Below, piece by piece: positions 9,205 through 24,080 of a DNA stretch of 64,000 nt; positions within the stretch are counted from its first letter, which is position 1, and each line of letters opens with the position of its first letter. Position numbers and translations under genes: made by a program. The DNA comes from Begonia masoniana (taxonomy: Eukaryota > Streptophyta > Magnoliopsida > Cucurbitales > Begoniaceae): contig CM039511.1 of the NCBI GenBank assembly GCA_022432975.1, forward strand, positions 47,936,902 through 48,000,901, read 5' to 3'. The notes under the pieces were generated by a model. It was not told the DNA's origin. It did no database searches and saw only the letters and a program-made list of their open reading frames with translations.

Positions 9205-9365
9205 AGGTGTATTGAGGACCCAACAACTTTCATGGACGCGTAACTAATACTTAGTAATGCGCTTGATGAAGCATAAGAAACTTCACTTCAATCGATTGTT
9301 CCAAAAGAGTTGATCGTATCAAGCAAATGAAGTTGAGTGATACATTACTTGTGGTTAGAAACTAA

Positions 9366-9428
9366 GTTATCCATTTCACATTCAAGGTTTTAACTTGAAG
9401 TGATGAGAACGATGTATATTGAGGACTA
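9366..9428 (+). repeat. Short satellite monomer (63 bp)
   Basis: Successive GTTATCC motifs lie 63 bp apart instead of 208. The monomer lacks about positions 26-170 (145 bp). The junction reads TTGAGGAC/TAGTTATCC. Confidence 0.85.
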
Positions 9429-11263
9429 GTTATCCATTTCACATTCAAGGTTTTAACTTGAAGTGATGAGAACGACGTGTAATGAGGACCCAACAACCTT
9501 CATGGATGCGAAACTAAGACATCGTAATGCGCTTGATGAAGCATTAGAAACTTCACTTCAATCGATTTGTTCCAAAAGACTTGAACGTATCAAGCAAATG
9601 AGGTTGAGTGTTGCATGACTTGTGGTTAGAACCTAAGTTATCCATTTCACATTCAAGGTTTTAACTTGAAGTGATGAGAACGACGTGTATTGAGGACCCA
9701 ACAACCTTCATGGATGCGAAACTAAGACATAGTAATGCGCTTGATGAAGCATTAGAAACTTCACTTCAATCGATTTGTTCCAAAAGAGTTGAACGTATCA
9801 AGCAAATGAGGTTGAGTGTTGCATGACTTGTGGTTAGAACCTAAGTTATCCATTTCACATTCAAGGTTTTAACTTGAAGTGATGAGAACGACGTGTATTG
9901 AGGAACCAACAACCTTCATGGACGCGAAACTAAGACTTAGTAATGCGCTTGATGAAGCTTTAGAAACTTCACTTCAATCGATTTGTTCCAAAAGAGTTGA
10001 ACGTATCAAGCAAATTAGGTTGAGTGTAACATGACTTGAGGTTAGAACCTAAGTTATCCATTTCACATTCAAGGTTTTAACTTGAAGTGATGAGAACGAC
10101 GTGTATTGAGGACCCAAAAACCTTCTTGGACGCGAAACTAAGACTTAGTAATGCGCTTGATGAAGCATTAGAAACTTTACTCCAATCGATTTGTTCCAAA
10201 AGAGTTGAACGTATCAAGCAAATGAGGTTGAGTGTTACATGACTTGTGGTTAGAACCTAAGTTATCCATTTCACCTTCAAGGTTTTAACTTGAAGTGATG
10301 AGAACGACGTGTATTGAAGACCCAACAACCTTCATGGACGCGAAACTAAGACTCAGTAATGCACTTGATGAAGCATTAGAAACTTCATTTCAATCGATTT
10401 GTTCCAAAAGAGTTGAACGTATCAAGCAAATGAGGTTGAGTGATACATGACTTGTGGTTAGAACCTAAGTTATCCATTTCACCTTCAAGGTTTTAACTTG
10501 AAGTGATGAGAACGACGTGTATTGAGGACCTAACAACCTTCATGGACGCGAAACTAAGACTTAGTAATGCGCTTGATGAAGCATTAGAAACTTCACTTCA
10601 ATAGATTTGTTCCAAAAGAGTTGAATATATCAAGCAAATGAAGTTGAGTGTTACATGACTTGTGGTTAGAACCTAAGTTATCTATTTCACTTTCAAGGTT
10701 TTAAATTGTAGTGATGAGAACGACGTGTATTTAGGACCCAAAAACCTTCATGGAGACGAAACTAAGACTTAGTAATGCGCTTGATGAAGCATTAGAAACT
10801 TCACTTCAATCGATTTGTTCCAAAATAGTTGAACGTATCAAGCAAATTAGGTTGAGTGTTACATGACTTGTGGTTGGAACCTAAGTTATCCATTTCACAT
10901 TCATGGTTTTAACTTTAAATGATGAGAACGACGTGTATTGAGGACCGAAAAACCTTCATGACAGCGAAACTAAGACTTAGTAATGCGCTTGATGATGCAT
11001 TAGAAACTTCACTTCAATCGATTTGTTCCAAAAGAGTTGAACGTATCAAGCAAATGAGGTTGAGTGTTACATGACTTGTGGTTAGAACCTAAGTTATCCA
11101 TTTCACTTTCAAGGTTTTAAATTGAAGTGATGAGAACGACGTGTATTTAGGACCCAACGACCTTCATGGAGACGAAACTAAGATTTAGTAATGCGCTTGA
11201 TGAAGCATTAGAAACTTCACTTCAATCGATTTGTTCCAAAAGAGTTGAACGTATCAAGCAAAT

Positions 11264-12300
11264 GAGGATGAGTGTTACATTACTTGTGGTTAGAACCTAT
11301 GTTATCCATTTCACATTCAAAGTTTTAACTTGAAGTGATGAGAACGACGTGTATTGTGGACCCAACAACGTTCATGGACGCGGAACTAAGACTTAGTAAT
11401 GCGCTTGATGAAGCATTAGAAACTTCACTTCAATCGATTTGTTCCAAAAGAGTTGAACGTATCAAGCAAATGAGGTTGAGTGTTACATGACTTGTGGTTA
11501 GAACCTAAGTTATCCATTTCACATTCAAGGTTTTAACTTGAAGTGATGAGAACGACGTGTATTGAGGACCTAACAACCTTCATGGACGTGAAACTAAGAC
11601 TTAGTAATGCGCTTGATGAAACATTAGAAACTTCACTTCAATCGATTTGTTCCAAAAGAGTTGAACATATCAAGAAAATGAGGTTGAGTGTTACATGACT
11701 TGTGGTTAGAACCTAAGTTATCCATTTCACTTTCAAGGTTTTAAATTGAAGTGATGAGAACGACGTGTATTTAGGACCCAAAAACCTTCATAGAGACGAA
11801 CTAAGACTTAGTAATGCACTTGATGAAGCATTAGAAACTTCACTTCAATCGATTTGTTCCAAAAGAGTTGAACGTATCAAGCAAATGAGGTTGAGTGTTA
11901 CATGACTTGTGGTTAGAACCTATGTTATCCATTTCACATTCAAGGTTTTAACTTGAAGTGATGAGAACGACGTGTATTGAGGACCCAACAACCTTCATGG
12001 AAGCGAAACTAAGACTTAGTAATGCACTTGATGAAGCATTAGAAACTTCACTTCAATCGATTTGTTCCAAAAGAGTTGAACGTATCAAGCAAATGAGGAT
12101 GAGTGTTACATTACTTGTGGTTAGAACCTATGTTATCCATTTCACATTCAAAGTTTTAACTTGAAGTGATGAGATCGACGTGTATTGTGGACCCAACAAC
12201 GTTCATGGACGCGGAACTAAGACTTAGTAATGCGCTTGATGAAGCATTAGAAACTTCACTTCAATCGATTTGTTCCAAAAGAGTTGAACGTATCAAGCAA
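11264..12300 (+). repeat. 4-monomer higher-order repeat
   Basis: A distinctive monomer (GAGGATGAGTGTTACATTAC, then AACCTATGTTATCC, TGTGGACCC, AACGTTCATGG and GCGGAAC) occurs at 11264 and again at 12095. The spacing of 831 bp is four monomers less one base deleted near 11796. Confidence 0.75.
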
Positions 12301-15300
12301 ATGAGGTTGAGTGTTACATGACTTGTGGTTAGAGCTTAAGTTATCCATTTCACATTCAAGGTTTTACTTGAAGTGGTGAGAACGACGTGTATCGAGGACA
12401 CAACAACCTTCTTGGACGCGAAACTAAGACTTAGTAATGCGCTTGATGAAGCATTAGAAACTTCACTTCAATCGATTTTTTACAAAAGAGTCAAACGTAT
12501 CAAGCAAATGAGGTTGAGTGTGACATGACTTGTGGTTAAAACCTAAGTTATCCAATTCACATTCAAGGTTTTAACTTGAAGTGATGAGAACGACGTGTAT
12601 TGAGGACCCAACAACCTTAATGGACGGGACACTAAGACTTAGTAATGTGCTTGATGAAGCATTAGAAACTTCACTTCAATCGATTTGTTCCAAAATAGTT
12701 GAACGTATAAAGCAAATGAGGTTGAGTGTTACATGACTTGTGGTTAAAACCTAAGTTATCCAATTCACATTCAAGGTTTTAACTTGAAGTGATGAGAACG
12801 ACGTGTATTGAGGACCCAACAACCTTAATGGACGGGACACTAAGACTTAGTAATGTGCTTGATGAAGCATTAGAAACTTCACTTCAATCGATTTGTTCCA
12901 AAATAGTTGAACGTATCAAGCAAATGAGGTTGAGTGTTGCATGACTTGTTGTTAGAACCTAAGTTATCCATTTCACATTCAAGGTTTTAACTTGAAGTGA
13001 TGAGAACGACGTTTATTGAGGAACCAACAACCTTCATGGACGCGAAACTAAGACTTGGTAATGTGCTTGATGAAGCTTTAGAAACTTCACTTCAATCGAT
13101 TTGTTCCAAAAGAGTTGAACGTATCAAGCAAATGAGGTTGAGTGTTACATGACTTGTGGTTAGAACCTAAGTTATCAATTTCACATTCAAGGTTTTAACT
13201 TGAAGTGATGAGAACGACGTGTATTTAGGACCCAACAACCTTCATGGACGCGAAACTAAGACTTAGTAATGCACTTGATGAAGCATTAGAAACTTCACTT
13301 CAATCGATTTGTTCCAAAAGAGTTGAACGTATCAAGCAAATGAGGTTGAGTGTTACATGACTTGTGGTTAGAAACTAAGTTATCCATTTCACATTCAAGG
13401 TTTTAACTTGAAGTGGTGAGAACGACGTGTATCGAGGACACAACAACCTTCTTGGACGCGAAACTAAGACTTAGTAATGCGCTTGATAAAGCATGAGAAA
13501 CTTCACTTCAATCGATTTTTTACAAAAGAGTCGAACGTATCAAGCAAATGAGGTTGAGTGTTACATGACTTGTGGTTAAAACCTAAGTTATCCAATTCAC
13601 ATTCAAGGTTTTAACTTGAAGTGATGAGAACAACGTGTATTGAGGACCCAACAACCTTAATGGACGGGAAACTAAGACTTAGTAATGTGCTTGATGAAGC
13701 ATTAGAAACTTCACTTCAATTGATTTGTTCCAAAAGAGTTGAACGTATCAAGCAAATGAGGTTGAGTGTTGCATGACTTGTGGTTAGAACCTAAGTTATC
13801 CATTTCACATTCAAGGTTTTAACTTGAAGTGATGAGAACGACGTGTATTGAGGAACCAACAACCTTCATGGACGCGAAACTAAGACTTAGTAATGCGCTT
13901 GATGAAGCATTAGAAACTTTACTCCAATCGATTTGTTCCAAAAGAGTTGAACGTATCAAGCAAATGAGGTTGAGTGTTACATGACTTGTGGTTAGAACCT
14001 AAATTATCCATTTCACATTCAAGGTTTTAAATTGAAGTGATGAGAACGACGTGTATTGAGGGCGCAACAACCTTCATGGACGCGAAACTAAGACTTAATA
14101 ATGTACTTGATGAAGCATTAGAAACTTATCTTCAATCGATTTGTTCCAAAAGAATTGAACGTACCAAGCAAATGAGGTTGAGTGTTACATGACTTATGGT
14201 TAGAACCTAAGTTATCAATTTCACATTCAAGGTTTTAACTTGAAGTGATGAGAACGACGTGTATTGAGGACCCAACAACCTTCATGGACGCGAACCTAAG
14301 ACTTAATAATGCGCTTGATGAAGCATTAGAAACTTCACTTCAATCGATTTATTCCAAAAGAGTTGAACGTATCAAGCAAATGAGGTTGAGTGTTTCATGA
14401 CTTGTGGTTAGAACCTAAGTTATCCATTTCACTTCAAGGTTTTAACTTGAAGTGATGAGAACGACAGGTATTGAGGGCGCAACAACCTTCATGGACGCGA
14501 AACCTAAGACTTAGTAATGCGCTTGATGAAGCATTAGAAACTTCACTTCAATCGATTTGTTCCAAAAGAGTTGAACGTATCAAGCAAATGAGGTTGAGTG
14601 TTACATGACTTGTGGTTAGAACCTAAGTTATCCATTTCACATTCAAAGGTTTTAACTTGAAGTGATGAGAACGACGTGTATTGAGGCCCAACAACATTCA
14701 TGGACGCGAAACTAAGACTTAGTAATGCGCTTGATGAAGCATTAGAAACTTCACTTAAATCGATTTGTTCCAAAAGAGTTGAACGTATCAAGCAAATGAG
14801 GTTGAGTGTTACATGACTTGTGGTTAGAACCTAAGTTATCCATTTCACATTCAAGGTTTTAACTTGAAGTGATGAGAACGACGTGTATTGAGGGACCAAC
14901 AACCTTCATGGACGCGAAACTAAGACTTAGTAATGCGCTTGATGAAGCATTAGAAACTTCACTTCAATCGATTTGTTACAAAAGAGTTGAACGTATCAAG
15001 CAAATGAGGTTAAGTGTTACATGACTTGTGGTTAGAACCTAAGTTATCCATTTCACCTTCAAGGTTTTAACTTGAAGTGATGAGAACGACGTGTATTGAG
15101 GACCCAACAACCTTAATGGACGGGAAACTAAGACTTAGTAATTGCGCTTGATGAAGCATTAGAAACTTCACTTCAATCGATTTGTTCCAAAAGAGTTGAA
15201 CGTATCAAGCAAATGAGTTGAGTGTTACATGACTTGTGGTTAGAACCTAAGTTATCCATTTCACTTTCAAGGTTTTAACTTGAAGTGATGAGAACGACGT

Positions 15301-18300
15301 GTATTGAGGACCCAACAACCTTCATGGACGCGAACCTAAGACTTAGTAATGCGCTTGATGAAGCATTAGAAACTTCACTTCAATCGATTTGTTCCAAAAG
15401 AGTTGAACGTATCAAGCAAATGAGGTTGAGTGTTACATGACTTGTGGTTAGAACCTAAGTTATCATTTCACATTCAAGGTTTTAACTTGAAGTGATGAGA
15501 ACGACGTGTATTGAGGACCCAACAACCTTCATGGACGCGAAACTAAGACTTAGTAATGCGCTTGATGAAGCATTAGAAACTTCACTTCAATCGATTTGTT
15601 CCAAAAGAGTTGAACGTATCAAGCAAATGAGGTTGAGTGTTACATGACTTGTGGTTAGAACCTAAGTTATCCATTTCACATTCAAGGTTTTAACTTGAAG
15701 TGATGAGAACGACGTGTATTGAGGACCCAACAACCTTCATGGACGCGAACCTAAGACTTAGTAATGCGCTTGATGAAGCATTAGAAACTTCACTTCAATC
15801 GATTTGTTCCAAAAGAGTTGAACGTATCAAGCAAATGAGGTTGAGTGTTCATTGACTTGTGGTTAGAACCTAAGTTATCCATTTCACTTTCAAGTTTTAA
15901 CTTGAAGTGATGAGAACGACGTGTATTGAGGGACGCAACAACATTCATGGACGCGAAACTAAGACTTAGTAATGCGCTTGATGAAGCATTAGAAACTTCA
16001 CTTCAATCGATTTGTTCCAAAAGAGTTGAACGTATCAAGCAAATGAGGTTGAGTGTTACATGACTTGTGGTTAGAACCTAAGTTATCCATTTCACATTCA
16101 AGGTTTAACTTGAAGTGATGAGAACGACGTGTATTGAGGACCCAACAACCTTCATGGACGCGAAACTAAGACTTAATAATGCGCTTGATGAAGCATTAGA
16201 AACTTCACTTCAATCGATTGTTCCAAAAGAATTGAACGTACCAAGCAAATGAGGTTGAGTGTTACATGACTTGTGGTTAGAACCTAAGTTATCCATTTCA
16301 CATTCAAGGTTTTAACTTGAAGTGATGAGAACGACGTGTATTGAGGGCGCAACAACCTTCATGGACGCGAACCTAAGACTTAGTAATGCGCTTGATGAAG
16401 CATTAGAAACTTCACTTCAATCGATTTGTTCCAAAAGAGTTGAACGTATCAAGCAAATGAGGTTGAGTGTTACATGACTTGTGGTTAGAACCTAAGTTAT
16501 CCATTTCACTTTCAAAGTTTTAACTTTAAGTGATGAGAACGACGTGTATTGAGGACCCAACAACATTCATGGACGCGAAACTAAGACTTAGTAATGCCTT
16601 TGATGAAGCATTAGAAACTTCACTTCAATCGATTTGTTCCAAAGAGTTGAACGTATCAAGCAAATGAGGTTGAGTGTTACATGACTTGTGGTTAGAACCT
16701 AAGTTATCCATTTCACATTCAAGTTTTAAATTGAAGTGATGAGAACGACGTGTATTGATGGACGCAACAACCGTTCATGGACGCGGAAACTAAGACTTAG
16801 TAAATGCGCTTGATGAAGCATTAGAAACTTCACTTCAATCGATTTGTTCCAAAAGAGTTGAACGTATCAAGCAAATGAGGTTGAGTGTTACATGACTTGT
16901 GGTTAGAACCTAAGTTATCCATTTCACATTCAAGGTTTTAACTTGAAGTGATGAGAACGACGTGTATTGAGGACCCAACAACCTTCATGGACGCGAAACT
17001 AAGACTTAGTAATGCGCTTGATGAAGCATTAGAAACTTCACTTCAATCGATTTGTTCCAAAAGAGTTGAACGTATCAAGCAAATGAGGTTGAGTGTTACA
17101 TGACTTGTGGTTAGAACCTAAGTTATCCATTTCACATTCAAGGTTTTAACTTGAAGTGATGAGAACGACGTGTATTGAGGACCCAACAACCTTCATGGAC
17201 GCGAACCTAAGACTTAAGTAATGCGCTTGATGAAGCATTAGAAACTTCACTTCAATCGATTTGTTCCAAAAGAGTTGAACGTATCAAGCAAATGAGGTTG
17301 AGTGTTACATGACTTGTGGTTAGAACCTAAGTTATCCATTTCACATTCAAGGTTTTAACTTGAAGTGATGAGAACGACGTGTATTGAGGACCCAACAACC
17401 TTCATGGACGCGAAACTAAGACTTAGTAATGCGCTTGATGAAGCATTAGAAACTTCACTTCAATCGATTTGTTCCAAAGAGTTGAACGTATCAAGCAAAT
17501 GAGGTTGAGTGTTACATGACTTGTGGTTAGAACCTAAGTTATCCATTTCACATTCAAGGTTTTAACTTGAAGTGATGAGAACGACGTGTATTGAGGAACC
17601 CAACAACCTTCATGGACGCGAAACTAAGACTTAGTAATGCGCTTGATGAAGCATTAGAAACTTCACTTCAATCGATTTGTTCCAAAAGAGTTGAACGTAT
17701 CAAGCAAATGAGGTTGAGTGTTACATGACTTGTGGTTAGAACCTAAGTTATCCATTTCACATTTCAAGGTTTTAACTTGAAGTGATGAGAACGACGTGTA
17801 TTGAGGACCCAACAACCTTCATGGACGCGAAACAAAGACTCAGTAATGCATTTGATGAAGCATTAGAAACTTCACTTCAATCGATTTGTTCCAAAAGAGT
17901 TGAACGTATCAAGCAAATGAGGTTGAGTGTTACATGACTTGTGGTTAGAACCTAAGTTATCCATTTCACATTCAAGGTTTTAAATTGAAGTGATGAGAAC
18001 GACGTGTATTGAGGACCCAACAACCTTCATGGACGCGAAACTAAGACTTAGTAATGCGCTTGATGAAGCATTAGAAACTTCACTTCAATCGATTTTTTCC
18101 AAAAGAGTTGAACGTATCAAGCAAATGAGGTTGAGTGTTACATGACTTGTGGTTAGAACCTAAGTTATCCATTTCACATTCAAGGTTTAACTTGAAGTGA
18201 TGAGAACAATGTGTATTGAGGACCCAACAACCTTCATGGACGCGAAACTAAGACTTAGTAATGCGCTTGATGAAGCATTAGAAACTTCACTTCAATTGAT

Positions 18301-18920
18301 TTGTTCCAAAAGAGTTGAACGTATCAAGCAAATGAGGTTGAGTGTTACATGACTTGTGGTTAGAACCTAAGTTATCCATTTCACATTCAAGGTTTTAACT
18401 TGAAGTGATGAGAACGACGTGTATTGAGGACCCAACAACCTTCATGGACGCGAAACTAAGACTTAGTAATGCGCTTGATGAAGCATTAGAAACTTCACTT
18501 CAATCGATTTGTTCCAAAAGAGTTGAACGTATCAAGCAAATGAGGTTGAGTGTTACATGACTTGTGGTTAGAACCTAAGTTATCCATTTCACATTCAAGG
18601 TTTTAACTTGAAGTGATGAGAACGACGTGTATTGAGGATGCAACAACCTTCATGGACGCGAAACTAAGACTTAATAATGCGCTTGATGAAGCATTAGAAA
18701 CTTCACTTCAATCGATTTGTTCCAAAAGAGTTGAACGTACAAGCAAATGAGGTTGAGTGTTACATGACTTGTGGTTAGAACCTAAGTTATCCATTTCACA
18801 TTCAAGGTTTTAACTTGAAGTGATGAGAACGACGTGTATTGAGGACCAACAACCTTCATGGACGCGAAACTAAGACTTAATAATGCGCTTGATGAAGCAT
18901 TAGAAACTTCACTTCAATCG

Positions 18921-21900
18921 ATTTATTCCAAAAGAGTTGAACGTATCAAGCAAATGAGGTGAGTGTTCATGACTTGTGGTTAGAACCTAAGTTATCCATT
19001 TCACTTCAAGGTTTTAACTTGAAGTGATGAGAACGACAGTGTATTGAGGCGCAACAACCTTCATGGACGCGAACCTAAGACTTAATAATGCGCTTGATGA
19101 AGCATTAGAAACTTCACTTCAATCGATTTGTTCCAAAAGAGTTGAACGTATCAAGCAAATGAGGTTGAGAGTTTCATGACTTGTGGTTAGAACCTAAGTT
19201 ATCCATTTCACATTCAAGGTTTTAACTTTAAGTGAATGAGAACGACGTGTATTGAGGACGCAACAACCTTCGTGGACGCGAAACTAAGACTTAATAATGC
19301 GTTGATGAAGCATTAGAAACTTCACTTCAATCGATTTGTTCCAAAAGAGTGAACGTATCAAGCAAATGAGGTTGAGTGTTACATGACTTGTGGTTAGAAC
19401 CTAAGTTATCCATTTCACATTCAAGGTTTTAACTTGAAGTGATGAGAACACTGTGTATTGAGGGACCCAACAACCTTCATGGACGCGAAACTAAGACGTA
19501 GTAAGCGCTTGATGAAGCAGTTAGAAACTTCACTTCAATCGATTTGTTCCAAAAGAGTTGAACGTATCAAGCAAATGAGGTTGAGTGTTACATGACTTGT
19601 GGTTAGAACCTAAGTTATCCATTTCACATTCAAGGTTTTAACTTGAAGTGATGAGAACGACTGTGTATTGAGGACCCAACAACCTTTCATGGACGCGAAA
19701 CTAAGACGTAGTAATGCGCTTTAATGAAGCATTAGAAACTTCACTTCAATCGATTTGTTCCGAAAAGAGTTGATCGTATCAAGCAAATGAGATTGAGTGT
19801 TACATGGCTTGTGGTTAGAACCTAAGTTATCTATTTCACATTGAAGGTTTTAACTTGAAGTGATGAGAACGACGTGTATTGAGGCCCCAACAACCTTCAT
19901 GGACGCGAACCTAATACTTAATAATGCGCTTGATGAAGCATTAGAAACTTCACTTCAATCGATTTGTTCCAAAAGAGTTGAAAGTACCAAGCAAATGAGG
20001 TTGAGTGTTACATGACTTGTGGTTAGAACCTAAGTTATCAATTTCACATTCAAGGTTTTAACTTGAAGTGATGAGAACGACGTGTATTGAGGACCCAACA
20101 ACCTTCATGGACGCGAACCTAATACTTAATAATGCGCTTGATGAAGCATTAGAAACTTCACTTCAATCGATTTATTCCAAAAGAGTTGAACGTATCAAGC
20201 AAATGAGGTTGAGTGTTTCATGACTTGTGGTTAGAACCTAAGTTATCCATTTCACTTTCAAGGTTTTAACTTGAAGTGATGAGAACGACGTGTATTGAGG
20301 GCGCAACAACCTTCATGGACGCGAACCTAAGACTTAATAATGCGCTTGATGAAGCATTAGAAACTTCACTTCAATCGATTTGTTCCAAAAGAGTTGAACG
20401 TATCAAGCAAATGAGGTTGAGATGTTCATGACTTGTGGTTAGAACCTAAGTTATCCATTTCACTTTCAAGGTTTTAACTTTAAGTGAAGAGAACGACGTG
20501 TATTGAGGGCGCAACAACCTTCGTGGACGCGAAACTAAGACTTATAATGCGCTTGATGAAGCATTAGAAACTTCACTTCAATCGATTTGTTCCAAAAGAG
20601 TTGAACGTACCAAGCAAATGAGGTTGAGTGTTACATGACTTGTGGTTAGAACCTAAGTTATCAATTTCACATTCAAGGTTTTAACTTGAAGTGATGAGAA
20701 CGACGTGTATTGAGGACCCAACAACCTTCATGGACGCGAACCTAAGACTTAATAATGCGCTTGATGAAGCATTAGAAACTTCACTTCAATCGATTTATTC
20801 CAAAAGAGTTGAACGTATCAAGCAAATGAGGTTGAGTGTTTCATGACTTGTGGTTAGAACCTAAGTTATCCATTTCACTTTCAAGGTTTTAACTTGAAGT
20901 GATGAGAACGACAGGTATTGAGGGCCGCAACAACCTTCATGGACGCGAACCTAAGACTTAATAATGCGCTTGATGAAGCATTAGAAACTTCACTTCAATC
21001 GATTTGTTCCAAAAGAGTTGAACGTATCAAGCAAATGAGGTTGAGAGTTTCATGACTTGTGGTTAGAACCTAAGTTATCCATTTCACTTTCAAAGTTTTA
21101 ACTTTAAGTGAAGAGAACGACGTGTATTGAGGGCGCAACAACATTCGTGGACGCGAAACTAAGACTTAATAATGCGTTTGATGAAGCATTAGAAACTTCA
21201 CTTCAATCGATTTGTTCCAAAAGAGTTGAACGTATCAAGCAAATGAGGTTGAGTGTTACATGACTTGTGGTTAGAACCTAAGTTATCCATTTCACATTCA
21301 AGGTTTTAAATTGAAGTGATGAGAACAATGTGTATTGAGGGCGCAACAACCTTTCATGGACGCGAAACTAAGACGTAGTAAAGCGCTTGATGAAGCGTTA
21401 GAAACTTCACTTCAATCGATTTGTTCCAAAAGAGTTGAACGTATCAAGCAAATGAGGTTGAGTGTTACATGACTTGTGGTTAGAACCTAAGTTATCCATT
21501 TCACATTCAAGGTTTTTAACTTGAAGTGATGAGAACACTGTGTATGAGGACCCAACAACCTTCATGGACGCGAAACTAAGATTAGTAATGCGCTTAAGAA
21601 GCATTAGAAACTTCACTTCAATCGATTTGTTCAAAAGAGTTGATCGTATCAAGCAAATGAAGATTGAGTGTACATGACTTGTGGTTAGAACCTAAGTTAT
21701 CCTATTTCACATTTCAAGGTTTTAACTTGAAGGATGAGAACGACGTGTATTGAGGCCCCAACAACGTTCATGGACGCGAACCTAAGACTTAATAATGCGC
21801 TTGATGAAGCATTAGAAACTTCACTTCAATCGATTTGTTCCAAAAGAGTTGAACGTATCAAGCAAATGAGGTTGAGTGTTACATGACTTGTGGTTAGAAC

Positions 21901-22300
21901 CTAAGTTATCCATTTCACATTCAAGGTTTTAACTTGAAGTGATGAGAACGACGTGTATTGAGGACCCAACAACCTTCATGGACGCGAACCTAATACTTAA
22001 TAATGCGCTTGATGAAGCATTAGAAACTTCACTTCAATCGATTTATTCCAAAAGAGTTGAACGTATCAAGCAAATGAGGTTGAGTGTTTCATGACTTGTG
22101 GTTAGAACCTAAGTTATCCATTTCACTTTCAAGGTTTTAACTTGAAGTGATGAGAACGACGTGTATTGAGGGCGCAACAACCTTCATGGACGCGAACCTA
22201 AGACTTAATAATGCGCTCGATGAAGCATTAGAAACTTCACTTCAATCGATTTGTTCCAAAAGAGTTGAACGTATCAAGCAAATGAGGTTGAGAGTTTCAT
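18921..22300 (+). repeat. 6-monomer higher-order repeats
   Basis: The rare variant TTTATTCC (for TTTGTTCC) is at about 18921, 20171, 20794 and 22042, giving spacings of 1250, 623 and 1248 bp. The variant TTGAGAGTTT is at 19165, 21041 and 22288, spaced 1876 and 1247 bp. These are multiples of three monomers, with a 6-mer as the main unit. Confidence 0.65.
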
Positions 22301-24080
22301 GACTTGTGGTTAGAACCTAAGTTATCCATTTCACTTTCAAAGTTTTAACTTTAAGTGAAGAGAACGACGTGTATTGAGGGCGCAACAACATTCGTGGACG
22401 CGAAACTAAGACTTAATAATGCGTTTGATGAAGCATTAGAAACTTCACTTCAATCGATTTGTTCCAAAAGAGTTGAACGTATCAAGCAAATGAGGTTGAG
22501 TGTTACATGACTTGTGGTTAGAACCTAAGTTATCCATTTCACATTCAAGGTTTTAAATTGAAGTGATGAGAACAATGTGTATTGAGGGCGCAACAACCTT
22601 TCATGGACGCGAAACTAAGACGTAGTAATGCGCTTGATGAAGCGTTAGAAACTTCACTTCAATCGATTTGTTCCAAAAGAGTTGAACGTATCAAGCAAAT
22701 GAGGTTGAGTGTTACATGACTTGTGGTTAGAACCTAAGTTATCCATTTCACATTCAAGGTTTTAAATTGAATTGATGAGAACAATGTGTATTGAGGACCC
22801 AACAACCTTTCATGGACGCGAAACTAAGACTTAGTGATGCGCTTGATGAAGCATTAGAAACTTCACTTCAATTGATTTGTTTCAAAAGAGTTGAACGTAT
22901 CAAGCAAATGAGGTTGAGTGTTACATTATTTGTTGTTAGAACCTAAGTTATCCATTTCACAATCAAGGTTTTAACTTGAAGTGATGAGAACGACGTGTAT
23001 TGAGGACCCAACAACCTTCTTGGACGCGAAACTAAGACTTAGTAATATGCTTGACGAAGCATTAGAAACTTCACTTCAATCGATTTCTTCCAAAAGAGTT
23101 GAACGTATCAAGCAAATGAGGTTGAGTGTTACATGACTTGTGGTTAGAACCTAAGTTATCCATTTCACATTCAAGGTTTTAACTTGAAGTGATGAGAACG
23201 ACGTGTATTGAGGACCCAACAACCTTCTTGGACGCGAAACTAAGACTTAGTAATGCGCTTGATGAAGCATTAGAAACTTCACTTCAATCGATTTCTTACA
23301 AAAGAGTTGAACATATGAAGCAAGTGAGGTTAAGTGTTACATGACTTGTGGTTAGAACCTAAGTTATCCATTTCACATTCAAGGTTTTAACTTGAAGTGA
23401 TGAGAACGACGTGTATTGAGGACCCGAACAACCTTCATGGACGCGAAACTAAGACTTTGTAATGCGCTTGATGAAGCATTAGAAACTTCACTTCAATCGA
23501 TTTGTTCCAAAAGAGTTGAACGTATCAAGCAAATGAAATTGAGTGTCACATGACTTGTGGTTAGAACCTAAGTTATCCATTTCACATTCAAGGTTTTAAC
23601 TTGAAGTGATGAGATTGACGTGTATTGAGGACCCAACAACCTTCATGGATGCATAATTAATAGTTAGTAATACGCTTGATGAAGCATAAGAAACTTAACT
23701 TCAATCGATTTGTTCCAAAAGAGTTAATCATATCAAGCAAATGAGGTTGAGTGTTACATGACTTGTTGTTAGAACCTAAGTTATCCATTTCACATTCAAG
23801 GTTTTAACTTGAAATGATGAGAACGACGTGTATTGAGGACCCAACAACCTTCTTGGACGCGAAACTAAGACTTAGTAATGCGCTTGATGAAGCATTAGAA
23901 ACTTCACTTCAATCGATTTGTTACAAAAGAGTTATCGTATCAAGCAAATGAGATTGAGTGTTACATGGCTTGTGGTTAGAACCTAAGTTATCCATTTCAC
24001 ATTCAAGGTTTTAACTTAAAGTGATGAGAACGACGTGTATTGAGGACCCAACAACCTTCATGGACGCGAACCTAAGACTT

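Noticed and set aside
9673..9880. CENP-B-box-like motif in the monomer
   Set aside because: No TTCG....A..CGGG pattern is present in the monomer.
11958..21652. Open frames of 68-82 codons inside the satellite (also 42365-42583)
   Set aside because: They appear where single-base changes remove a stop from the repeat and have no conservation pattern beyond the monomer.
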